Notes under the pieces: generated by a model
Told to the model about the DNA's origin: nothing
Database searches by the model: none
What the model saw: only the letters and a program-made list of their open reading frames with translations
Shown: in pieces, positions 28,835-37,754 of the stretch
Numbering within the stretch: position 1 is the first letter of the stretch
How the letters are laid out: every line of letters starts with the position of its first letter
Position numbers and translations under genes: made by a program
NCBI RefSeq assembly: GCF_010672455.1
Contig: NZ_JAAHGO010000050.1
Coordinates: forward strand, 1-64,000
Direction of reading: 5' to 3'
Length of the DNA: 64,000 nt
Origin: Okeania sp. SIO2C9
Lineage (GTDB): Bacteria; Cyanobacteriota; Cyanobacteriia; Cyanobacteriales; Microcoleaceae

Positions 28835-29170
28835 CTAACTGATGATAGTTTTTTGTACAAATGAGTAATTTTTTTTTTTGCTTTTAGGGAGATTTTGGGA
28901 AATAGTTATTATTTTTTCTTGAAGTTTACGGTTTGTTTGAAATTCTGCTTGTAACAACTCCAACAAAAATATTTCTAAATTATCTTCTTCATCGCTATGA
29001 ATTTTGTAAACATTATCAATATATCCACTGCAAGAAGTTGGTAATTCTAGCTGTTCAATCTCTAAATTTTCCAGTTGTAAATTATAGCTAAGTTTGTTAA
29101 ACAAGGCTACTATTTTTTTCGGGCTATTAATTTTTTTTAGATCGTCTATTTCTAATGAATGCCCTATCAT
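28835..29170 (-). CDS. N-terminal extension of the sigma factor, split off by a frameshift at A11
   Basis: From the ATG at 29170 (GGAG ten bases upstream) this reads MIGHSLEIDDLKKINSPKKI then VALFNKLSYNLQLENLEIEQ, a DNVYKIHSDEEDNLEIFLLE strand-helix and LPKSKKKNYSFV, stopping at 28835. If one A is added to the A11 run (28869-28879) the frame continues KLLICTKNYHQLVIVALQT, KWWLIDCKHPTYYDTYWLEK and so on into sigma region 1.2. The combined ~190-residue extension resembles, from memory, the N-terminal domain placed ahead of Eco57I-type methylases (YYLLxxTxDYxQLxxVxP, then RxPTxxDxxxLxxIA). That similarity is an inference. Alone the 112-residue product has no evident function. Confidence 0.6.
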   Translation of the reverse strand: MIGHSLEIDDLKKINSPKKIVALFNKLSYNLQLENLEIEQLELPTSCSGYIDNVYKIHSDEEDNLEIFLLELLQAEFQTNRKLQEKIITISQNLPKSKKKNYSFVQKTIIS

Positions 29171-29188
29171 TATCATCTGTCTCCACAA

Positions 29189-30690
29189 TTAATTTATGTT
29201 AATATGTTGAGTTTTTAATATATTGCGATTAAAAGCGTTATTCTTTCTGTTTTTTTAAAGCTTGGTAAATTTATAAGAAACATTTTTTTGTGTTTTATGA
29301 ATATATAGTTGTAGTTTTTGAGAATGATTGTTTATCTTTCTCTAGTTATTCCAAGATTCAATTCAAGTAAAACTTTACCCTGGTCTAAGATAATTAGCGA
29401 TCGCGCTTAATTATAGCTATCACTATCATCAAAGAGCTTGGCTAATTTATACTTCTTTATATCATATATCTTCTTTTATGTCAATCTTTATTTTCAAATT
29501 CTTGATATTATGATGTTTGTAGGCGATCAATCAAGATTATATGTCTATATCATATTTAAAATACTATGTCAAATTTTTATCATCTTGACTGATATTTCAA
29601 CAATGAATAATGAATAATGAATAATGAATAATTACCTCTCCTTGAGAATAAATTGAAGAGGATTGACAAATTCATGAAAATTTTTCTTCACAGGAGTCGA
29701 TGGCCGGACAGCTCCGAGACCTCGCCATCCCACCCTTCGGGAAGCTGCGAAGATCGACCGCTTATTATCCCCTATCCAAGGGGAGGCGCATACCCACAAT
29801 TTTTCGGTAAAGGAAACAGTTAGGATGATTATTTATACAGCATGAGATGAAAATTATGGGATAATACCAGTCTGATAAATATTTGCTACAAATAGCTAGG
29901 CTATTTCTTAGGAGTCAACCCACCCCTAACCCCTCCCAGGAGGTCAGGGCTAATTCTTTGCCTGGGGAGAATATTTACAACTCTATATTTTTGGTTAACT
30001 AATCCTAGCAAGATGTAGGAAATTTCAAAGGATACAATTTTTCTCAGGGTGACAATAAATTGACCCTACTCCCCCACTCCCCCACTCCCCCACTCCCCTA
30101 CTCCCCTACTCCTCCACTGCCTTTTTCTCAGGGTGACAATAAATTGACCCTGCTCCCAGGAGGGGGAGTCAGGAGTCAGGTAGGGGAGTTTTCGGGTTGG
30201 CAACGTACAGAATGAATGGCTTTGATATCATTTTTTAGGTCGGAACTTATCTTTTTAGTCAAAAGGGCATCTCCAAAAAAGTCTTTTAATTACTCAAATT
30301 ATTGGTAACATTCTTGTTGGAAAATGGTATAATAGGCAACATGGAAGAGAAAATAAAGATTAAAGATTAATGTATAGCAGTCGCCATTACTATATTTGAG
30401 ATATCAAAAGCTTAAAACTCAGACAAAGCAAGATTTTTCTTTCTCTCCTAGATAACTAAAGTCTTCTTCCTTCTGCTATAAAACTGTATCTTACCATCTT
30501 GAACAGTGTGGTATTTATATTGAGTTTAAAACTATTTTTAAACATTAACATTAAAAGATAATTTGTCAATCTTGATAATATATATTTATACATCTGCAAT
30601 CAGCAGAAAAAATGTTGAAGTAATGAATAATTATTAAATAATCACCAGCAAAATTAACAGTTTTTATGAGGAAAAATTAGGAAGAAAATT
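29189..30690. repeat. 1.5-kb non-coding gap
   Basis: Contains a two-hairpin element at about 29695-29816 in minus orientation (GGCCGGACAGCTCCGAGACC, CCTCGCCATCCCACCC, ATCCCCTATCCAAGGGGAGG), an AATGAATAATGAATA satellite (29604), a CTCCCCCACTCCCCC satellite (30070-30110) and the TTTAGTTATC-type repeat inverted near 30450. No gene is seen. Confidence 0.55.
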
Positions 30691-31290
30691 ATGGAAACTT
30701 TATTAGGTATTTGTCTAGGTGTAGGGTTAAGTGCAGCTTGTGGTTTTCGCATATTTGTACCTCCTTTAGTTATGAGTATTGCAGCACAGTCAGGAAATTT
30801 ACAACTGTCTTCTGATTTTGCCTGGATGGGCACCCCACAAGCAACAATAGCTTTCGGAGTTGGTGCATTTTTAGAAGTTGCAGCTTACTATATTCCTTGG
30901 GTAGATGAACTACTAGATATTGTTGCTACTCCCACAGCAGTTATCGCAGGTACAATCATCACAAGTTCATTCGTAACTGAGATGAGTCCAATGCTACAGT
31001 GGACGATCGCTGCCGTCGTGGGAGGGGGTGCTGCTGGAACAGTGCAAGGTTTAACAGATGTGACCAGATTAGCATCTACAACTCTCACCGGAGGATTTGC
31101 AAATCCTGGAGTTTCCACAATGGAGTTATTAAGTTCTTCGGTGTTGTCAATTTTGGCGATTTCTGCACCAGTGTTCGCAGTTTTCCTTGTTTTTGTAGTG
31201 ATTGGGTTATTATTATCGGGGGTCAAAACTTTGCATCGAAGGTTGAGGCAAAAAAATAGTACAGAACTACCACCGACAGAAATGGAGTAA
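30691..31290 (+). CDS. DUF4126 domain membrane protein
   Basis: A 199-residue protein with the DUF4126 pattern: ETLLGICLGVGLSAACGFRI-F at the start, a DFAWMGTPQATIAFGVGAFL segment, EVAAYYIPWVDELLDIVATP, PTAVIAGTI and a late STTLTGGFANPGVSTME. About five membrane spans; the last (about 165-182) is followed by a basic tail. The family is found in many cyanobacteria and proteobacteria and has no known function. A GAGGAAAAATTAGGAAG lies just ahead of the ATG. Alone on the plus strand, followed by a 54-bp direct repeat. Confidence 0.88.
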   Translation: METLLGICLGVGLSAACGFRIFVPPLVMSIAAQSGNLQLSSDFAWMGTPQATIAFGVGAFLEVAAYYIPWVDELLDIVATPTAVIAGTIITSSFVTEMSPMLQWTIAAVVGGGAAGTVQGLTDVTRLASTTLTGGFANPGVSTMELLSSSVLSILAISAPVFAVFLVFVVIGLLLSGVKTLHRRLRQKNSTELPPTEME

Positions 31291-31315
31291 GATGAATATT
31301 GTCTGGCCTATGGGT

Positions 31316-31423
31316 AAGTGAACATTTTGAACAGGTAAGTGATCGGAAAAGTGAATAGAAAAGTGAGCTAAGTGAACATTTTGAACAGGTAAGTGATCGG
31401 AAAAGTGAACAGAAAAGTGAGCG
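31316..31423. repeat. 54-bp tandem duplication after the DUF4126 gene
   Basis: AAGTGAACATTTTGAACAGG starts at 31316 and again at 31370, followed in both by TAAGTGATCGGAAAAGTGAA. Two copies with one or two differences. Confidence 0.8.
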
Positions 31424-31853
31424 ATCGGATTGGGATTACTGTGCAATTATAAATAGGTAGAACATGATATTAATTTAGTATCAATATTAAAGATTCAATA
31501 ATCAGTAAAAATTCTGATTTTTTATTGCTTTATTAGGGTGGTTAGAAATATTCTGATTTCAGAAATGATTGTTCAATCTTTTAGTCCATCCTCGAGGTAA
31601 GCAAAACGCCTGAACAAATTCATTTAGACAAGGAACAAGGTAAAAAATGAAAAGTTTGCTAAATACTATAGGTTAGAGTCTGATTATTGGGGTGTAAGCA
31701 AACTCAAACCCTCTAAAAAACTCAGAAAGAGACAGAAAAAGCATCCTAAAATCCATCAAAAAAACCTTACAATTATCTCTTCATTAACCAGAGGTAAGAG
31801 CAAGCCTGAAAAGTCAAAATAACAACAAAACTCACTCAAGATTTAAAGATATT
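31424..31853. other. Non-coding gap
   Basis: Nothing recognisable apart from a few short AAAGAG runs. It precedes the PEP-CTERM gene and may hold its promoter. Confidence 0.3.
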
Positions 31854-32441
31854 ATGAGAAATTTTCGCAGTTTTAAATTTTTAAATGCAATTCTGGCAAT
31901 CACAATGATAAGTTTGGGAAATATACCTTCTGCAATAGCATCTTTAATTGGTGATACAGTAACAGTATGTGCTAATTTTACAGATGATGGTTGTCCTAAT
32001 ACAAATATCTTCAGTTCTGCTTTAGAAGAGACTGGGACAGTAGGTGATGGCACAGAATTCGATAATCTCACCTTTGCTATCGATATCCAAGACTCTATGT
32101 TTGTTTTATCATTAACTAATGGTTCAATTGACCAATTTTTATTTAATCCAACGACATGGATTATTTCCGATCTTGATTGGGTTGATAAACCAGGAAAGAT
32201 TATAGGAGTAGAAAAAACGACAGGGATACCTGATGGAACAATTACAGCATTTACTGATAATTCAGTCACTATCAATCTCCCAGAAGTTATTATTGAAGGA
32301 AATATCAAACAAAACTATAAATTTAACTTGCAAACAAAACATATACCCGAACCAACCTCAGCCCTAAGCCTTCTTGGTCTCGGAACTCTAGGTGCAGCCT
32401 CAACCCTTAAACCCAAACTAAAGTCCTCTAAAAGGAAGTAG
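31854..32441 (+). CDS. PEP-CTERM sorting-domain protein
   Basis: A 195-residue exported protein. Residues 1-31 are a signal peptide (basic start RNFRSFKF, hydrophobic LNAILAITMISLGN, then SAIAS). A compact beta-rich domain follows, with a likely disulfide pair (VCANFTDDGCPN, Cys near 41 and 48). The C-terminus is a PEP-CTERM anchor: IPEPTSALSLLGLGTLGAA then a basic LKPKLKSSKRK. Such proteins are sorted by exosortase (EpsH/CrtA-type) to the outer surface or exopolysaccharide. The exosortase is not in this window. Family role is sorting; the ligand is unknown. Confidence 0.9.
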   Translation: MRNFRSFKFLNAILAITMISLGNIPSAIASLIGDTVTVCANFTDDGCPNTNIFSSALEETGTVGDGTEFDNLTFAIDIQDSMFVLSLTNGSIDQFLFNPTTWIISDLDWVDKPGKIIGVEKTTGIPDGTITAFTDNSVTINLPEVIIEGNIKQNYKFNLQTKHIPEPTSALSLLGLGTLGAASTLKPKLKSSKRK

Positions 32442-32527
32442 AAAAAGTCTCATAAAAACCACAAAATAAACAAACAATACCCCTTCATTAATTGGAGGGG
32501 TTTATTATTGATAAACTCTTCAATAAT

Positions 32528-32766
32528 TAACTGTAATAACTATCAATTGCCTCGCTCCGTATCGATTTTCTACTTCTAATTGCTCTAATTTAGCAGCATA
32601 AAATATCAACTTTTCCCCTTCTATCCAATATCGGCCATAAATAATTATTTGAAACGAGAAAATTTAGATTATTAATATCATCAACTTTGTCTAAACTCCA
32701 AAAAAAATATATTTTATCTCCTGCCTGTAGAGAATTTAGTTTTTCTAAAATTTCCTCTGTATACTA
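32528..32766 (-). pseudogene. Unrecognised frameshifted coding remnant
   Basis: The minus strand reads TEEILEKLNSLQAGDKIYFF then WSLDKVDDINNLNFLVSNN. Another frame takes over as GRYWIEGEKLIFYAAKLEQL, EVENRYGARQLIVITVNY and a stop. The two halves look like one small beta-rich protein broken by a single-base change. No family is recognised. It has no start codon in the visible part and may be the end of a lost gene. Confidence 0.35.
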
Positions 32767-32792
32767 TTTATACTCATTATCAACATCAATCC

Positions 32793-34247
32793 ATGAAACC
32801 AGAAAACTCCAGTCCAAAAATTGACTATGATGTAGCGATCGTCGGTGCGGGACCAGTGGGATTAGCAACTGCCCTTGGTCTACGTCAACGTGGAGTCGAA
32901 AATATTATTGTCCTCGACCAAACTCGAGCTTTCCGTAAAGTTGGTCAGAGAGTCGATCTTTTACCAAATGGCTTAAAAGCAGTTAAATATATTGATAGGC
33001 AAGCTTACGAAAATATTAAAGAAACTGGTCAAACATTCAACAACCCACCAGAACCTAACCCGGAAAGTGAATCCAAAAAGAATCAGCCTTCGCCAGAATG
33101 GACAACCCGAAATGTCAACGGGGAAAAAATCCGTTCATTTGTCCTGAAATATGATGAATGGTTTGATAAGTACGGGGAAGGTCGAGTATCAATTTCTTGG
33201 TACAATTTACAGACTCAATTGAGAATGCGATTACCAAGCGATCGCCTCAAAATTAATCACCGTTGTGTTAATGTAGTTGCCGAGCCAGAATTGAAATGTG
33301 TTCGAGCTGATTTTATTTCTAATCAGGGGGTAGAAGCTAACCCTTATTCTCACTGGGAAAATAAACAGCAAGACGATCAAACTAGCACTCTAAGTTCCTC
33401 CCCATTACCACAATCGGAAATTATCTCAATCCGCGCTAAACTATTGATTGCAGCAGATGGGATTAACTCTACAGTGCGTCAGGTAATCTACAAAGACAGT
33501 CCATATAGTGCATATACAAAACCAGAATATTCAGGTATTGCTGCTATTGGTAGTGGGGGAGTGATTGAGATTCCAGAAGCACTGTCACAGGAAATCAAGG
33601 AGCAGTTTCTTCAGAATTCGCGAATAGTAACGATCATGAATGACCAAATATCCAAAGATTCTATAATAAACGAAACCACCGAAATGATCTTATTTTCCCG
33701 TCAACCAGGTCAATTTGGATATATAATCCACACAGCTTTACCTTTAGAGTTATTAGCAGGAAAGTCAGGAAAAGAATTAATTAATATTGCCCTAGAAGAG
33801 TTGAAAAAAGCCAATTTTCCAGAAATAATTCAGCAGTTGGTAGCTTTATCCTCCCCAGAGCAGATTCTGTCACGTCCATATTATCTTCACCGTGCCACTG
33901 TTTCTGGGTCAGAGCAGCCAAAGTGGAATATAGGGAGGGTTGTACTGGCGGGGGATGCTGCCCATGGAATGCCACCATTTATGGGTCAAGGTGCTAACCA
34001 AGGACTGGAAGATGCTGCAGTGATGGCAACATTGGTGGCTGAAATTGGTAAGCAAAATAAGTGGGATGATATAGCTGCTATAGAAGCTGCGTTTAGTAAG
34101 TATGAACGTTTGCGTCGTCCACTGATGGAATTGGTTCAACAAGCAACACTAACCAGACTACCCCTTACTTCAGAAGAGTATGGGCAGGAGTACGCTCAAC
34201 AAATTTACGTTCGTAATATTGACGAAATTATGCAAACATTGTTGTAA
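32793..34247 (+). CDS. FAD-dependent aromatic monooxygenase-like protein
   Basis: A 484-residue group A flavin monooxygenase. The Rossmann start VAIVGAGPVGLATALGLRQRG-type loop is at residues 13-32. A second nucleotide-contact stretch LLIAADGINSTVRQ lies near 220-233, and RVVLAGDAAHGMPPFMGQGA with NQGLEDA lies near 383-410 (the FAD ribityl/pyrophosphate motif). The family (UbiH, salicylate hydroxylase, zeaxanthin epoxidase) hydroxylates or epoxidises with NAD(P)H and O2. There is no membrane segment or signal. No pathway neighbours reveal the substrate. It is a single gene between repeats. Confidence 0.9.
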   Translation: MKPENSSPKIDYDVAIVGAGPVGLATALGLRQRGVENIIVLDQTRAFRKVGQRVDLLPNGLKAVKYIDRQAYENIKETGQTFNNPPEPNPESESKKNQPSPEWTTRNVNGEKIRSFVLKYDEWFDKYGEGRVSISWYNLQTQLRMRLPSDRLKINHRCVNVVAEPELKCVRADFISNQGVEANPYSHWENKQQDDQTSTLSSSPLPQSEIISIRAKLLIAADGINSTVRQVIYKDSPYSAYTKPEYSGIAAIGSGGVIEIPEALSQEIKEQFLQNSRIVTIMNDQISKDSIINETTEMILFSRQPGQFGYIIHTALPLELLAGKSGKELINIALEELKKANFPEIIQQLVALSSPEQILSRPYYLHRATVSGSEQPKWNIGRVVLAGDAAHGMPPFMGQGANQGLEDAAVMATLVAEIGKQNKWDDIAAIEAAFSKYERLRRPLMELVQQATLTRLPLTSEEYGQEYAQQIYVRNIDEIMQTLL

Positions 34248-34314
34248 AGGTGGTGGTAAGTTAGGTAATCCTGTATAGTAATGTTCAAGTTATATCATGT
34301 CCTGGTTAAATACT

Positions 34315-34856
34315 TATAGAACCCCTGATCGTATCTTCATAAATATTAAATTTTTCTAGCTAGGAGACAGCTATACTGGAGACAGCTATACTGGAGGGAA
34401 GAGGGAAGATGTGGGGAGAAATAATACAAAAAATTCAACACTCCTTTTCAGATTTTTCCTCACTCATTGATGCGCCAAAAGACTTGGCTACCATAATTAT
34501 TAGGAGACAGCTATACTGGAGACAGCTATACTGGAGGGAAGAGGGAAGATGTGGGGAGAAATAATACAAAAAATTCAACACTCCTTTTCAGATTTTTCCT
34601 CACTCATTGATGCGCCAAAAGACTTGGCTACCATAATTATTAGGAGACAGCTATACTGGAGACAGGAGGGAAGAGGGAAGAGGGAAGAGGGAAGAGGGAA
34701 GAGGGAAGAGGGAAGAGGGAAGAGGGAAGAGGGAAGATGTGGGGAGAAATAATACAAAAAATTCAACACTCCTTTTCAGATTTTTCCTCACTCATTGATG
34801 AGCGAAAAGACTTGGCTACCATAATTATATAGATATCAAATGGGTTCTATAAATAG
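34315..34856. repeat. Repeat element with an internal 140-bp triplication
   Basis: Bounded by TATAGAACCCCTGATCG and GGGTTCTATA, as at 12877-13277. Inside, TAGGAGACAGCTATACTGGA starts at 34361, 34501 and 34641, giving three near-identical 140-bp units. The third carries a run of nine GAGGGAA/GAGGGAAGA units. An outer inverted pair, ATATCATGTCCTGG (34293) and CATCCGGACATGATATT (34919), brackets the whole. Frames on both strands here are artefacts. Confidence 0.8.
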
Positions 34857-35074
34857 ATATCTCCGAATGGGATATTCCTTAAAGATAGCTTCAGTCGAAC
34901 ATTTTTATTATACTTAATCATCCGGACATGATATTACATTTCATTAACGCATTCTACAAAAGCTATCTAAGTTTTGATGATATTAATTTAACTGTCGATT
35001 AAAAATTCAGATAGTTGTTATAATAGCAAATTGATTTATTACCGGGACTTTAACAAATATCATCAGAGGCGATT

Positions 35075-35780
35075 ATGTCTGTAGAATTACAAAAACGAAA
35101 GTTTACTGTTAAAGAATATTATCAAATGGCTGAAGTAGGTATTCTTAAAGCAGATGACCGAGTAGAATTAATAGCAGGAGAAATTGTTGAAATGGCACCC
35201 ATTGGTATTCTTCATGCTGGCGATGTGAGACGTTTAATATCAAATCCGGTTGAATACTTATTATATAGTTGGCACAGATGGGGAGATGGGGAGATAGGGA
35301 GATAGGGAGGTAGTCCGATTTAATATTGAAGTGTGGTATAGAATTATAAACATATACTGTATAACCGGATTCTATATAAATGGAATTTTTAACAAACTAT
35401 TAGCGGGAAAAGCAATAATTAATACTCAGAATCCCATAGACTTAAATGATGAAAGTGAACCAGAACCAGATTTAATTTTGCTATGATGGCGTAATGATTA
35501 TTATGCTGAAAAGCATCCACAACCAGAAGATATTTTATTATTAGTTGAAGTAACAGACTCAAGTATTAGATATGACCGAGAAGTCAAAGTATATTTGTAT
35601 GCTGAAAATGGAATTTGTGAAGTGTAGTTGATAAATATTAATCAACAATTAGTAGAAAATTATCGGCAACCTGTGGAAAATAGTTATCAGTATAAACAGC
35701 AATTTGATCGAGGACAGAATTTAACTATTCAAGCTTTTGAAGATATTAATTTAAGTGTTGATGAAATTTTAGGAGGTTGA
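35075..35780 (+). pseudogene. Uma2-family (DUF820) nuclease gene, interrupted by a repeat and two stops
   Basis: Residues SVELQKRKFTVKEYYQMAEV, DDRVELIAGEIVEMAPIG and HAGDVRRLI are the start of a Uma2-type PD-(D/E)XK protein. At about 35240 it enters foreign sequence (AATCCGGTTGAATAC .. GATGGGGAGATGG .. GTATAACCGGATT, to about 35378). The gene resumes as KLLAGKAIINTQNPI, SEPEPDLILL, a TGA, WRNDYYAEKHPQPEDILLLV, EVTDSSIRYDREVKVYLYAE, a TAG in place of Trp, then NYRQPVENSYQYKQQFDRGQ and LSVDEILGG. So one insertion and two nonsense changes. The parent gene was complete. Confidence 0.8.
35246..35378. mobile_element. MITE inserted in the Uma2 gene, AATCCGGTT family
   Basis: Inverted ends AATCCGGTTGAATAC and GTATAACCGGATT. 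The right end recurs at about 43557-43590 and, inverted, at 20328. A GATGGGGAGATGGGGAGATA satellite lies inside, as in the 43.5-kb copy. Confidence 0.6.
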
Positions 35781-35925
35781 AATATTGGGATTTATAGAGG
35801 GTTTACAACAGTTAGAAAAATTGATGATAACGGTTAAACGAAGAGGCGATCGCCTACATTGCCTATGAAAGTAACGGATATGTTAAACTAGAATTGTATT
35901 TTTTTGATAGACAGATAAAATCTAT

Positions 35926-36180
35926 ATGGCAGAAATTACTACCGATGAATTACCCGAAAGTTTACAGACTCTATTTATAGAAGTCGAACGTACAAAAACA
36001 CCACTAACTGTTATCCATGAAGGAAAACCATTAGCGATCGTTTATCCTGCTACCACTGAAACTAAATATACTGCTACCACCGAAACTAAACGCCCTCCCG
36101 GTGGCGTAATGAAAGGAACGGGTGAAATATTAGGGGATATAGTCGCTCCTGTTGACGAACCTTGGAAAGTGTTGGAATAA
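35926..36180 (+). CDS. Phd/YefM-like antitoxin
   Basis: An 84-residue protein: EITTDELPESLQTLFIEVER then TKTPLTVIHEGKPLAIVYPA, which is the Phd-type N-terminal beta-alpha DNA-binding fold. A duplicated ATTETK segment and a C-terminal tail (GGVMKGTGEILGDIVAPVDE PW) follow; this tail typically wraps the PIN toxin. It ends seven bases before the start of the PIN-domain gene, so the two form a type II toxin-antitoxin operon. Intact, unlike its partner. Confidence 0.75.
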   Translation: MAEITTDELPESLQTLFIEVERTKTPLTVIHEGKPLAIVYPATTETKYTATTETKRPPGGVMKGTGEILGDIVAPVDEPWKVLE

Positions 36181-36187
36181 AATTGCA

Positions 36188-36578
36188 ATGAAAATTCTAC
36201 TTGATACCCATGTTTGGATTTGGTTTTTACTGGACGATACACGTTGATCGCTCCAATCTTCACAGAGCGATCGCCGATCCTAATAATGAACTTTGGTTGA
36301 GTCCAATAAGTGTTTGGGAAGCACTCGTTCTTGCAGAAAAAGGACAGATATCTGTGCAACCAGATCCTGTTACATGGGTTAACTTAGCTTTACAGACTAT
36401 AGAAACTCGTGAAGCTCAAATGAATCATGCTATTGCTATTTTAAGTCGTCAGGTTGTACTACCTCATAAAGATCCAGCAGATAGATTTATTGTTGCTACA
36501 GCTATTTACTATGGGTTAACATTAGCCACAGTTGATACCAATATTATAGGTAGTTCGGCACTACAAACACTGAGTTAA
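36188..36578 (+). pseudogene. PIN-domain toxin (VapC-like), frameshifted
   Basis: From the ATG at 36188 the frame reads MKILLDTHVWIWFLLDDTR then TGA. Shifting by one base near 36240 gives DRSNLHRAIADPNNELWLSP, ISVWEALVLAEKGQI, DPADRFIVATAIYYGLTLAT and DTNI. Together this is a ~129-residue PIN ribonuclease with Asp residues at LLDTH, the ISVWE Glu, DPADRF and the VDTNI position. A single extra base breaks it. The downstream frame can start at an ATG at 36201, but that product lacks the first catalytic Asp. The antitoxin beside it is intact, as expected if the toxin was lost first. Confidence 0.75.
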
Positions 36579-36626
36579 AAATGGTATAATAACTAACTTC
36601 TTTCTTGTAGAGGAGCGATCGCTCTT

Positions 36627-36752
36627 GTAGGTTGGGTTGAGGAACGTTAGCGGAGCTTATCCGTAGGATAAACCCAACATAATTTTTATAGATTATAGAT
36701 AGTATAGGTATAAGTTGGGTTGCGCTGCCGCTTAACCCAACCTACAATTTTA
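36627..36752. mobile_element. MITE, TGTAGGTTGGGTT family
   Basis: TGTAGGTTGGGTTGAG at the left and AACCCAACCTACAA at the right, with inner CGTTAGCGGAGC and ACCCAACATAATTTTTATAG. About 125 bp with no frame. This inverted-repeat type is widespread in cyanobacteria. Confidence 0.65.
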
Positions 36753-36762
36753 TAGGTCTTGA

Positions 36763-37089
36763 CTACAAATTTTTTTCAATGTCGATTTTATTTCTATTAT
36801 TAACCATTAATTTTATCAAAAGGCTAACAATAAAAACAATTAATTCATATCCACCAACAATGATTAGTAAGGCTATAAAACTGCTAGTAAGTGAGTAACG
36901 TAAGCTGAAATTTTCTGTTGAACTTAATAGTTCATTTTTATATTCATCGAAGTTTGAAATATATTCTTTTTTATCTAGCAGTATTCCTTGATTGTATCTA
37001 TCCAAGCTGTATTCTCTAAAGTAAAACGTCACAACAATGACTAACGCTAAAAATACTATTATCCTAGAAACAAATTCGATATTTTTCAT
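36763..37089 (-). CDS. Small membrane protein, second gene of a coupled pair
   Basis: From the ATG at 37089 a 108-residue protein with an N-terminal membrane span (VSRIIVFLALVIVVTFYF, about residues 7-24), a polar stretch rich in Tyr, Asp and Asn, and a second span near 70-97 (SFIALLIIVGGYELIVFIVS LLI). The start ATG overlaps the TGA of the upstream gene as ATGA, so translation is probably coupled. The longer frame to 37119 overlaps the upstream gene and is less likely. No family recognised. Confidence 0.65.
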   Translation of the reverse strand: MKNIEFVSRIIVFLALVIVVTFYFREYSLDRYNQGILLDKKEYISNFDEYKNELLSSTENFSLRYSLTSSFIALLIIVGGYELIVFIVSLLIKLMVNNRNKIDIEKNL

Positions 37090-37346
37090 CTTGATATTTG
37101 AGATCCTACAAAAACACAACCAAGGAATCCACCATAGGCAGAAAAAATATTTCTTACCTTGGTAGAATTATCATTTTCTGATCGAAGTTCAATAATCGTA
37201 TATATAATTCCAATTATTATACCTATACCTATCAAGAAATCAATGCTTTGTTGTGCAGCAGCACCCATACGAGAAATATAGCCACAAATAAAACCAATTA
37301 AATCTAGTAACCCTATAAACAAATACTCAATAATTTTTTTCGTCAT
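37086..37346 (-). CDS. Small membrane protein, first gene of a coupled pair
   Basis: An 86-residue protein with two predicted spans (IIEYLFIGLLDLIGFICGYI about 4-23, and FLIGIGIIIGIIYTIIEL about 37-54) followed by a polar loop and a short hydrophobic C-terminus (AYGGFLGCVFVGSQI). Its stop codon shares bases with the start of the next gene (ATGA). The pair looks like a small membrane complex. No homologue is recognised. It is downstream of a ~400-bp gap with a palindromic repeat. Confidence 0.65.
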   Translation of the reverse strand: MTKKIIEYLFIGLLDLIGFICGYISRMGAAAQQSIDFLIGIGIIIGIIYTIIELRSENDNSTKVRNIFSAYGGFLGCVFVGSQISR

Positions 37347-37754
37347 TAAATTACTACCTCAAATAAAAAAAGGACTTACATTAAGTAGGCAATATATGGT
37401 GCTAAACTTTGACAGTCTATCTAAATTTATACTTACAGCACTTTCCGATGTAATGAGGTACACCTTATTTTAAGGCAGAAGTCAGAAGTAAAAAACTAAG
37501 AAGATTGGACTGTACCTCATAGCAAAGGAAACCGCTGTATTTATATACACTTGATCAGCTTAACAATAGACAATGTTAGAAACTATTTCCATAATCGCCT
37601 GTATAATATAGTAATGGTATGCCAACTGAAATACTTTCAATTTTGTTCGTATTTTGTTTTCATTCAATCTACTTTTGTACAAAAATGTTAAAAATGTACT
37701 ACACTGTTCAAAAATGTAAACAATAATACAAATTAAACCTTATCCCTTAACCCC
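37347..37754. repeat. Gap with TACAGC..GAGGTACA MITE
   Basis: About 37436-37541: TACAGCACTTTCCGATG .. AATGAGGTACA at the left and TGTACCTCATAGC .. GGAAACCGCTGTA at the right. Related ends lie near 1113 and 43481-43515. 37560-37754 is AT-rich, holds nothing recognised and is the promoter side of the NB-ARC gene. Confidence 0.55.
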
